64,000 bases of DNA from NCBI GenBank assembly GCA_964057225.1, contig OZ059897.1, forward strand, positions 21,514,001-21,578,000, in the 5' to 3' direction. The notes beneath the pieces are model-generated. The model saw nothing but the letters and a program-made list of their open reading frames with translations. It was not told the origin of the DNA and ran no database searches. Below, piece by piece: positions 52,267 to 63,878 of the stretch (positions are counted from its first letter, which is position 1; each line of letters opens with the position of its first letter). Source of the stretch: Auanema rhodensis (taxonomy: Eukaryota > Nematoda > Chromadorea > Rhabditida > Rhabditidae). The position numbers and the translations under genes were made by a program.

Positions 52267-54730
52267 GATGTGCACTTGGTATGTAACTCGCTTCACGTGA
52301 AAGATAAAGAGATGCGGTTTTCAAAATTAGATTCCCCATGTCCATATTAGTCTAAAAACAAATTTTTATTGATATTGGTTCATGGTAACCATGACTTTGA
52401 AATTTACGTGAACTTTAATTTATGCTAATTAAATGTACACGTGATGTGCACTTGGTATGTAACTCGCTTCACGTGAAAGATCAAGAGATGCGGTTTTCAA
52501 AATTAGATTCCCCATGTCCATATTAGTCTAAAAACAAATTTTTATCGATATTGGTGCATGGTAACCATGACTTTGAAATTTACGTGAACTTTAATTTATG
52601 CTAATTAAATGTACACGTGATGTGCACTTGGTATGTAACTCGCTTCACGTGAAAGATAAAGAGATTTGGTTTTCAAAATTAGATTCCCCATGTCCATATT
52701 AGTCTAAAAACAAATTTTTATTGATATTGGTGCATGGTAACCATGACTTTGAAATTTACGTGAACTTTAATTTATGCTAATTAAATGTACACGTGATGTG
52801 CACTTGGTATGTAACTCGCTTCACGTAAAAAATAAAGAGATGCGGTTTTCAAAATTAGATTCCCCATGTCCATATTAGTCTAAAAACAAATTTTTATTGA
52901 TATTGGTTCATGGTAACCATGACTTTGAAATTTACGTGAACTTTAATTTATGCTAATTAAATGTACACGTGATGTGCACTTGGTATGTAACTCGCTTCAC
53001 GTGATAGATAAAGAGATTCGGTTTTCGAAATTAGATTCCCCATGTCCATATTAGTCTAAAAACAAATTTTTATTGATATTGGTTCATGGTAACCATGACT
53101 TTGAATATTACGTGAACGTTAATTTATGCTAATTGAATGTACACGTGATGTGCACTTGGTATGTAACTCGCTTCACGTGAAAGATGAAGAGATGCGGTTT
53201 TTAAAATTAGATTCCCCATGTCCATATTAGTCTAAAAACAAATTTTTATTGATATTGGTTCATGGTAACCATGACTTTGAAATTTACGTGAACTTTAATT
53301 TATGCTAATTAAATGTACACGTGATGTGCACTTGGTATGTAACTCGCTTCACGTGAAAGATAAAGAGATGCGGTTTTCAAAATTAGATTCCCCATGTCCA
53401 TATTAGTCTAAAAACAAATTTTTATTGATATTGGTTCATGGTAACCATGACTTTGAAATTTACGTGAACTTTAATTTATGCTAATTAAATGTACACGTGA
53501 TGTGCACTTGGTATGTAACTCGCTTCACGTGAAAGATAAAGAGATGCGGTTTTCAAAATTAGATTCCCCATGTCCATATTAGTCTAAAAACAAATTTTTA
53601 TTGATATTGGTGCATGGTAACCATGACTTTGAAATTTACGTGAACTTTAATTTATGCTAATTAAATGTACACGTGATGTGCACTTGGTATGTAACTCGCT
53701 TCACGTAAAAGATGAAGAGATGCGGTTTTCAAAATTAGATTCCCCATGTCCATATTAGTCTAAAAACAAATTTTTATTGATATTGGTGCATGGTAACCAT
53801 GACTTTGAAATTTACGTGAACTTTAATTTATGCTAATTAAATGTACACGTGATGTGCACTTGGTATGTAACTCGCTTCACGTGAAAGATCAAGAGATGCG
53901 GTTTTCAAAATTAGATTCCCCATGTCCATATTAGTCTAAAAACAAATTTTTATTGATATTGGTGCATGGTAACCATGACTTTGAAATTTACGTGAACTTT
54001 AATTTATGCTAATTAAATGTACACGTGATGTGCACTTGGTATGTAACTCGCTTCACGTGAAAGATAAAGAGATTCGGTTTTCAAAATTAGATTCCCCATG
54101 TCCATATTAGTCTAAAAACAAATTTTTATTGATATTGGTGCATGGTAACCATGACTTTGAAATTTACGTGAACTTTAATTTATGCTAATTAAATGTACAC
54201 GTGATGTGCACTTGGTATGTAACTCGCTTCACGTAAAAAATAAAGAGATGCGGTTTTCAAAATTAGATTCCCCATGTCCATATTAGTCTAAAAACAAATT
54301 TTTATTGATATTGGTTCATGGTAACCATGACTTTGAAATTTACGTGAACTTTAATTTATGCTAATTAAATGTACACGTGATGTGCACTTGGTATTTAACT
54401 CGCTTCACGTGAAAGATAAAGAGATTCGGTTTTCAAAATTAGATTCCCCATGTCCATATTAGTCTAAAAACAAATTTTTATTGATATTGGTTCATGGTAA
54501 CCATGACTTTGAATATTACGTGAACTTTAATTTATGCTAATTGAATGTACACGTGATGTGCACTTGGTATGTAACTCGCTTCACGTGAAAGATAAAGAGA
54601 TGCGGTTTTCAAAATTAGATTCCCCATGTCCATATTAGTCTAAAAACAAATTTTTATTGATATTGGTTCATGGTAACCATGACTTTGAAATTTACGTGAA
54701 CTTTAATTTATGCTAATTAAATGTACACGT
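52267..54730 (+). repeat. 8-mer repeat (1408 bp period)
   Basis: Matching pairs 1408 bp apart: C41 (GATCAAG) at 52479/53887; A33/A37 at 52821/54229; and the T48 plus GAATATTACG/G165 monomer at 52971/54379. The first copy has many private changes (C104 in the C41 monomer, GATTTGG near 52665, GTGATAGAT near 53001, TTTTCGAAA near 53026, GAACGTT near 53116). The second has GTATTTAAC near 54394. This is one of the more mutated parts of the array. Confidence 0.8.
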
Positions 54731-55786
54731 GATGTGCACTTGGTATGTAACTCGCTTCACGTGAAAGATAAAGAGATGCGGTTTTCAAAATTAGATTCCC
54801 CATGTCCATATTAGTCTAAAAACAAATTTTTATTGATATTGGTGCATGGTAACCATGACTTTGAAATTTACGTGAACTTTAATTTATGCTAATTAAATGT
54901 ACACGTGATGTGCACTTGGTATGTAACTCGCTTCACGTGAAAGATGAAGAGATGCGGTTTTCAAAATTAGATTCCCCATGTCCATATTAGTCTAAAAACA
55001 AATTTTTATTGATATTGGTGCATGGTAACCATGACTTTGAAATTTACGTGAACTTTAATTTATGCTAATTAAATGTACACGTGATGTGCACTTGGTATGT
55101 AACTCGCTTCACGTAAAAGATGAAGAGATGCGGTTTTCAAAATTGGATTCCCCATGTCCATATTAGTCTAAAAATAAATTTTTATTGATATTGGTGCATG
55201 GTAACCATGACTTTGAAATTTACGTGAACTTTAATTTATGCTAATTAAATGTACACGTGATGTGCACTTGGTATGTAACTCGCTTCACGTGAAAGATAAA
55301 GAGATGCGGTTTTCAAAATTAGATTCCCCATGTCCATATTAGTCTAAAAACAAATTTTTATTGATATTGGTTCATGGTAACCATGACTTTGAAATTTACG
55401 TGAACTTTAATTTATGCTAATTAAATGTACACGTGATGTGCACTTGGTATGTAACTCGCTTCACGTGAAAGATAAAGAGATGCGGTTTTCAAAATTAGAT
55501 TCCCCATGTCCATATTAGTCTAAAAACAAATTTTTATTGATATTGGTTCATGGTAACCATGACTTTGAAATTTACGTGAACTTTAATTTATGCTAATTAA
55601 ATGTACACGTGATGTGCACTTGGTATGTAACTCGCTTCACGTGAAAGATAAAGAGATGCGGTTTTCAAAATTAGATTCCCCATGTCCATATTAGTCTAAA
55701 AACAAATTTTTATTGATATTGGTTCATGGTAACCATGACTTTGAAATTTACGTGAACTTTAATTTATGCTAATTAAATGTACACGT
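54731..55786 (+). repeat. Six near-consensus monomers leading into the third 7-mer type block
   Basis: Order: plain G114; G40; A33/G40 with private TTGGATTCC and AAAATAAAT changes (near 55143-55176); then three plain T114 monomers. The three plain copies stand directly upstream of a G99 monomer at 55787, just as three plain copies precede the G99 monomer at 45579. They therefore belong to the copied segment. Confidence 0.75.
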
Positions 55787-57898
55787 GATGTGCACTTGGT
55801 ATGTAACTCGCTTCACGTGAAAGATAAAGAGATGCGGTTTTCAAAATTAGATTCCCCATGTCCATATTAGTTTAAAAACAAATTGTTATTGATATTGGTT
55901 CATGGTAACCATGACTTTGAAATTTACGTGAACTTTAATTTATGCTAATTAAATGTACACGTGATGTGCACTTGGTATGTAACTCGCTTCACGTGAAAGA
56001 TAAAGAGATGCGGTTTTCAAAATTAGATTCCCCATGTCCATATTAGTCTAAAAACAAATTTTTATTGATATTGGTGCATGGTAACCATGACTTTGAAATT
56101 TACGTGAACTTTAATTTGTGCTAATTAAATGTACACGTGATGTGCACTTGGTATGTAACTCGCTTCACGTGAAAGATAAAGAGATTCGGTTTTCAAAATT
56201 AGATTCCCCATGTCCATATTAGTCTAAAAACAAATTTTTATTGATATTGGTGCATGGTAACCATGACTTTGAAATTTACGTGAACTTAAATTTATGCTAA
56301 TTAAATGTACACGTGATGTGCACTTGGTATGTAACTCGCTTCACGTGAAAGATAAAGAGATGCGGTTTTCAAAATTAGATTCCCCATGTCCATATTAGTC
56401 TAAAAACAAATTTTTATCGATATTGGTTCATGGTAACCATGACTTTGAAATTTACGTGAACTTTAATTTATGCTAATTAAATGTACACGTGATGTGCACT
56501 TGGTATGTAACTCGCTTCACGTGAAAGATAAAGAGATGCGGTTTTCAAAATTATATTCCCCATGTCCATATTAGTCTAAAAACAAATTTTTATTGATATT
56601 GGTGCATGGTAACCATGACTTTGAAATTTACGTGAACTTTAATTTGTGCTAATTAAATGTACACGTGATGTGCACTTGGTATGTAACTCGCTTCACGTGA
56701 AAGATAAAGAGATGCGGTTTTCAAAATTAGATTCCCCATGTCCATATCAGTCTAAAAACAAATTTTTATTGATATTGGTTCATGGTAACCATGACTTTGA
56801 AATTTACGTGAACTTTAATTTATGCTAATTAAATGTACACGTGATGTGCACTTGGTATGTAACTCGCTTCACGTGAAAGATAAAGAGATGCGGTTTTTAA
56901 AATTAGATTCCCCATGTCCATATTAGTCTAAAAACAAATTTTTATTGATATTGGTGCATGGTAACCATGACTTTGAAATTTACGTGAACTTTAATTTATG
57001 CTAATTAAATGTACACGTGATGTGCACTTGGTATGTAACTCGCTTCACGTGAAAGATAAAGAGATGCGGTTTTCAAAATTATATTCCCCATGTCCATATT
57101 AGTCTAAAAACAAATTTTTATTGATATTGGTGCATGGTAACCATGACTTTGAAATTTACGTGAACTTTAATTTGTGCTAATTAAATGTACACGTGATGTG
57201 CACTTGGTATGTAACTCGCTTCACGTGAAAGATAAAGAGATTCGGTTTTCAAAATTAGATTCCCCATGTCCATATTAGTCTAAAAACAAATTTTTATTGA
57301 TATTGGTGCATGGTAACCATGACTTTGAAATTTACGTGAACTTTAATTTATGCTAATTAAATGTACACGTGATGTGCACTTGGTATGTAACTCGCTTCAC
57401 GTGAAAGATAAAGAGATGCGGTTTTCAAAATTAGATTCCCCATGTCCATATTAGTCTAAAAACAAATTTTTATCGATATTGGTTCATGGTAACCATGACT
57501 TTGAAATTTACGTGAACTTTAATTTATGCTAATTAAATGTACACGTGATGTGCACTTGGTATGTAACTCGCTTCACGTGAAAGATAAAGAGATGCGGTTT
57601 TCAAAATTATATTCCCCATGTCCATATTAGTCTAAAAACAAATTTTTATTGATATTGGTGCATGGTAACCATGACTTTGAAATTTACGTGAACTTTAATT
57701 TGTGCTAATTAAATGTACACGTGATGTGCACTTGGTATGTAACTCGCTTCACGTGAAAGATAAAGAGATGCGGTTTTCAAAATTAGATTCCCCATGTCCA
57801 TATTAGTCTAAAAACAAATTTTTATTGATATTGGTTCATGGTAACCATGACTTTGAAATTTACGTGAACTTTAATTTATGCTAATTAAATGTACACGT
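55787..57898 (+). repeat. 7-mer type blocks, third locus (12 monomers)
   Basis: The G99 monomer at 55787 is 10,208 bp (58 monomers) after its counterpart at 45579. It is followed by G156; T48 with A150; C104; T64; C82 (56667); then T56; T64; T48; C104; T64; plain. The C82 monomer is 9,680 bp after the one at 46987, because the 3-mer duplication seen there is absent here. The second A150 site has reverted to T150 (57195 monomer). Confidence 0.84.
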
Positions 57899-58602
57899 GA
57901 TTTGCACTTGGTATGTAACTCGCTTCACGTGAAAGATGAAGAGATGCGGTTTTCAAAATTAGATTCCCCATGTCCATATTAGTCTAAAAACAAATTTTTA
58001 TTGATATTGGTTCATGGTAACCATGACTTTGAAATTTACGTGAACTTTAATTTATGCTAATTGAATTTACACGTGATGTGCACTTGGTATGTAACTCGCT
58101 TCACGTGAAAGATAAAGAGATGCGGTTTTCAAAATTAGATTCCCCATGTCCATATTAGTCTAAAAACTAATTTTTATTGATATTGGTTCATGGTAACCAT
58201 GACTTTGAAATTTACGTGAACTTTAATTTATGCTAATTAAATGTACACGTGATGTGCACTTGGTATGTAACTCGCTTCACGTGAAAGATAAAGAGATGCG
58301 GTTTTCAAAATTAGATTCCCCATGTCCATATTAGTTTAAAAACAAATTTTTATTGATATTGGTGCATGGTAACCATGACTTTGAAATTTACGTGAACTTT
58401 AATTTATGCTAATTAAATGTACACGTGATGTGCACTTGGTATGTAACTCGCTTCACGTGAAAGATAAAGAGATGCGGTTTTCAAAATTAGATTCCCCATG
58501 TCCATATTAGTCTAAAACCAAATTTTTATTGATATTGGTTCATGGTAACCATGACTTTGAAATTTACGTGAACTTTAATTTATGCTAATTAAATGTACAC
58601 GT
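57899..58602 (+). repeat. GATTTGCAC module, fourth copy, start
   Basis: Four monomers: T4/G40 ending with G165/T169; T94; T86 with G114; C92. They repeat the start of the modules at 39595 and 42235, with the first two monomers of those modules merged into one. They run directly into the 6-mer doublet at 58603. The distance to the GATTTGCAC at 48395 is 9,504 bp, exactly 54 monomers. Confidence 0.85.
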
Positions 58603-60712
58603 GATGTGCACTTGGTATGTAACTCGCTTCACGTGAAAGATGAAGAGATGCGGTTTTCAAAATTAGATTCCCCATGTCCATATTAGTCTAAAAACAAATT
58701 TTTATTGATATTGGTTCATGGTAACCATGACTTTGAAATTTACGTGAACTTTAATTTATGCTAATTAAATGTACACGTGATGTGCACTTGGTATGTAACT
58801 CGCTCCACGTGAAAGATAAAGAGATGCGGTTTTCAAAATTAGATTCCCCATGTCCATATTAGTCTAAAAACAAATTTTTATTGATATTGGTTCATGGTAA
58901 CCATGACTTTGAAATTTACGTGAACTTTAATTTATGCTAATTAAATGTACACGTGATGTGCACTTGGTATGTAACTCGCTTCACGTGAAAGATAAAGAGA
59001 TGCGGTTTTTAAAATTAGATTCCCCATGTCCATATTAGTCTAAAAACAAATTTTTATTGATATTGGTGCATGGTAACCATGACTTTGAAATTTACGTGAA
59101 CTTTAATTTATGCTAATTAAAGTACACGTGATGTGCACTTGGTATGTAACTCGCTTCACGTGAAAGATAAAGAGATGCGGTTTTCAAAATTAGATTCCCC
59201 ATCTCCATATTAGTCTAAAAACAAATTTTTATTGATATTGGTGCATGGTAACCATGACTTTGAAATTTACGTGAACTTTAATTTATGCTAATTAAATGTA
59301 CACGTGATGTGCACTTGGTATGTAACTCGCTTCACGTGAAAGATAAAGAGATGCGGTTTTCAAAATTAGATTCCCCATGTCCATATTAGTCTAAAAACAA
59401 ATTTTTATTGATATTGGTTCATGGTAACCATGACTTTGAATATTACGTGAACTTTAATTTATGCTAATTGAATGTACACGTGATGTGCACTTGGTATGTA
59501 ACTCGCTTCACGTGAAAGATAAAGAGATGCGGTTTTCAAAATTAGATTCCCCATGTCCATATTAGTCTAAAAACAAATTTTTATTGATATTGGTTCATGG
59601 TAACCATGACTTTGAATATTACGTGAACTTTAATTTATGCTAATTGAATGTACACGCGATGTGCACTTGGTATGTAACTCGCTTCACGTGAAAGATGAAG
59701 AGATGCGGTTTTCAAAATTAGATTCCCCATGTCCATATTAGTCTAAAAACAAATTTTTATTGATATTGGTTCATGGTAACCATGACTTTGAAATTTACGT
59801 GAACTTTAATTTATGCTAATTAAATGTACACGTGATGTGCACTTGGTATGTAACTCGCTCCACGTGAAAGATAAAGAGATGCGGTTTTCAAAATTAGATT
59901 CCCCATGTCCATATTAGTCTAAAAACAAATTTTTATTGATATTGGTTCATGGTAACCATGACTTTGAAATTTACGTGAACTTTAATTTATGCTAATTAAA
60001 TGTACACGTGATGTGCACTTGGTATGTAACTCGCTTCACGTGAAAGATAAAGAGATGCGGTTTTTAAAATTAGATTCCCCATGTCTATATTAGTCTAAAA
60101 ACAAATTTTTATTGATATTGGTGCATGGTAACCATGACTTTGAAATTTACGTGAACTTTAATTTATGCTAATTAAAGTACACGTGATGTGCACTTGGTAT
60201 GTAACTCGCTTCACGTGAAAGATAAAGAGATGCGGTTTTCAAAATTAGATTCCCCATCTCCATATTAGTCTAAAAACAAATTTTTATTGATATTGGTGCA
60301 TGGTAACCATGACTTTGAAATTTACGTGAACTTTAATTTATGCTAATTAAATGTACACGTGATGTGCACTTGGTATGTAACTCGCTTCACGTGAAAGATA
60401 AAGAGATGCGGTTTTCAAAATTAGATTCCCCATGTCCATATTAGTCTAAAAACAAATTTTTATTGATATTGGTTCATGGTAACCATGACTTTGAATATTA
60501 CGTGAACTTTAATTTATGCTAATTGAATGTACACGTGATGTGCACTTGGTATGTAACTCGCTTCACGTGAAAGATAAAGAGATGCGGTTTTCAAAATTAG
60601 ATTCCCCATGTCCATATTAGTCTAAAAACAAATTTTTATTGATATTGGTTCATGGTAACCATGACTTTGAATATTACGTGAACTTTAATTTATGCTAATT
60701 GAATGTACACGC
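58603..60712 (+). repeat. 6-mer higher-order repeat doublet (1055 bp period)
   Basis: Copies are 58603-59657 and 59658-60712. Order: G40; C27; T56 with the T168 deletion (ATTAAAGTAC); C74; GAATATTACG/G165; GAATATTACG/G165 with C176 (ACACGCGATG in the next junction). The period is 1055, not 1056, because of the deletion (near 59116 and 60171). Copy 2 adds GTCTATATT (near 60084). The same six-monomer unit appears again at 62648-63702. Confidence 0.9.
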
Positions 60713-61944
60713 GATGTGCACTTGGTATGTAACTCGCTTCACGTGAAAGATAAAGAGATGCGGTTTTCAAAATTAGATTCCCCATGTCCATATTAGTCTA
60801 AAAACAAATTTTTATTGATATTGGTTCATGGTAACCATGACTTTGAAATTTACGTGAACTTTAATTTATGCTAATTAAATGTACACGTGATGTGCACTTG
60901 GTATGTAACTCGCTTCACGTGAAAGATAAAGAGATGCGGTTTTCAAAATTAGATTCCCCATGTCCATATTAGTCTAAAAACAAATTTTTATTGATATTGG
61001 TGCATGGTAACCATGACTTTGAAATTTACGTGAACTTTAATTTATGCTAATTAAATGTACACGTGATGTGCACTTGGTATGTAACTCGCTTCACGTAAAA
61101 GATGAAGAGATGCGGTTTTCAAAATTAGATTCCCCATGTCCATATTAGTCTAAAAACAAATTTTTATTGATATTGGTGCATGGTAACCATGACTTTGAAA
61201 TTTACGTGAACTTTAATTTATGCTAATTAAATGTACACGTGATGTGCACTTGGTATGTAACTTGCTTCACGTGAAAGATCAAGAGATGCGGTTTTCAAAA
61301 TTAGATTCCCCATGTCCATATTAGTCTAAAAACAAATTTTTATTGATATTGGTGCATGGTAACCATGACTTTGAAATTTACGTGAACTTTAATTTATGCT
61401 AATTAAATGTACACGTGATGTGCACTTGGTATGTAACTCGCTTCACGTAAAAGATAAAGAGATTCGGTTCTCAAAATTAGATTCCCCATGTCCATATTAG
61501 TCTAAAAACAAATTTTTATTGATATTGGTGCATGGTAACCATGACTTTGAAATTTACGTGAACTTTAATTTATGCTAATTAAATGTACACGTGATGTGCA
61601 CTTGGTATGTAACTCGCTTCACGTAAAAAATAAAGAGATGCGGTTTTCAAAATTAGATTCCCCATGTCCATATTAGTCTAAAAACAAATTTTTATTGATA
61701 TTGGTGCATGGTAACCATGACTTTGAAATTTACGTGAACTTTAATTTGTGCTAATTAAATGTACACGTGATGTGCACTTGGTATGTAACTCGCTTCACGT
61801 GAAAGATAAAGAGATGCGGTTTTCAAAATTAGATTCCCCATGTCCATATTAGTCTAAAAACAAATTTTTATTGATATTGGTTCATGGTAACCATGACTTT
61901 GAAATTTACGTGAACTTTAATTTATGCTAATTAAATGTACACGT

Positions 61945-62119
61945 GATTTGCACTTGGTATGTAACTCGCTTCACGTGAAAGATGAAGAGATGCGGTTTTC
62001 AAAATTAGATTCCCCATGTCCATATTAGTCTAAAAACAAATTTTTATTGATATTGGTTCATGGTAACCATGACTTTGAAATTTACGTGAACTTTAATTTA
62101 TGCTAATTAAAGTACACGT
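61945..62119 (+). repeat. Chimeric junction monomer (175 bp)
   Basis: This copy begins as the T4/G40 type (GATTTGCAC, GATGAAG) with T114, but ends with the T168 deletion found otherwise only in T56/G114 monomers. The switch lies between monomer positions 114 and 168. It is followed by a C74 monomer, as the T56 monomer normally is. It is best read as the recombination joint that created the 17-mer unit. Confidence 0.8.
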
Positions 62120-63878
62120 GATGTGCACTTGGTATGTAACTCGCTTCACGTGAAAGATAAAGAGATGCGGTTTTCAAAATTAGATTCCCCATCTCCATAT
62201 TAGTCTAAAAACAAATTTTTATTGATATTGGTTCATGGTAACCATGACTTTGAAATTTACGTGAACTTTAATTTATGCTAATTAAATGTACACGTGATGT
62301 GCACTTGGTATGTAACTCGCTTCACGTGAAAGATAAAGAGATGCGGTTTTCAAAATTAGATTCCCCATGTCCATATTAGTCTAAAAACAAATTTTTATTG
62401 ATATTGGTTCATGGTAACCATGACTTTGAATATTACGTGAACTTTAATTTATGCTAATTGAATGTACACGTGATGTGCACTTGGTATGTAACTCGCTTCA
62501 CGTGAAAGATAAAGAGATGCGGTTTTCAAAATTAGATTCCCCATGTCCATATTAGTCTAAAAACAAATTTTTATTGATATTGGTTCATGGTAACCATGAC
62601 TTTGAATATTACGTGAACTTTAATTTATGCTAATTGAATGTACACGCGATGTGCACTTGGTATGTAACTCGCTTCACGTGAAAGATGAAGAGATGCGGTT
62701 TTCAAAATTAGATTCCCCATGTCCATATTAGTCTAAAAACAAATTTTTATTGATATTGGTTCATGGTAACCATGACTTTGAAATTTACGTGAACTTTAAT
62801 TTATGCTAATTAAATGTACACGTGATGTGCACTTGGTATGTAACTCGCTCCACGTGAAAGATAAAGAGATGCGGTTTTCAAAATTAGATTCCCCATGTCC
62901 ATATTAGTCTAAAAACAAATTTTTATTGATATTGGTTCATGGTAACCATGACTTTGAAATTTACGTGAACTTTAATTTATGCTAATTAAATGTACACGTG
63001 ATGTGCACTTGGTATGTAACTCGCTTCACGTGAAAGATAAAGAGATGCGGTTTTTAAAATTAGATTCCCCATGTCTATATTAGTCTAAAAACAAATTTTT
63101 ATTGATATTGGTGCATGGTAACCATGACTTTGAAATTTACGTGAACTTTAATTTATGCTAATTAAAGTACACGTGATGTGCACTTGGTATGTAACTCGCT
63201 TCACGTGAAAGATAAAGAGATGCGGTTTTCAAAATTAGATTCCCCATCTCCATATTAGTCTAAAAACAAATTTTTATTGATATTGGTGCATGGTAACCAT
63301 GACTTTGAAATTTACGTGAACTTTAATTTATGCTAATTAAATGTACACGTGATGTGCACTTGGTATGTAACTCGCTTCACGTGAAAGATAAAGAGATGCG
63401 GTTTTCAAAATTAGATTCCCCATGTCCATATTAGTCTAAAAACAAATTTTTATTGATATTGGTTCATGGTAACCATGACTTTGAATATTACGTGAACTTT
63501 AATTTATGCTAATTGAATGTACACGTGATGTGCACTTGGTATGTAACTCGCTTCACGTGAAAGATAAAGAGATGCGGTTTTCAAAATTAGATTCCCCATG
63601 TCCATATTAGTCTAAAAACAAATTTTTATTGATATTGGTTCATGGTAACCATGACTTTGAATATTACGTGAACTTTAATTTATGCTAATTGAATGTACAC
63701 GCGATGTGCACTTGGTATGTAACTCGCTTCACGTGAAAGATAAAGAGATGCGGTTTTCAAAATTAGATTCCCCATGTCCATATTAGTCTAAAAACAAATT
63801 TTTATTGATATTGGTTCATGGTAACCATGACTTTGAAATTTACGTGAACTTTAATTTATGCTAATTAAATGTACACGT

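Noticed and set aside
46966-56828. Two further 60-codon frames at 46966-47148 and 56646-56828
   Set aside because: They are opened by C82 (TAG to CAG) in two copied monomers, and start at GTG because of the G156 allele. The same reasoning applies: a shared mutation duplicated with its module, not selection on a protein.
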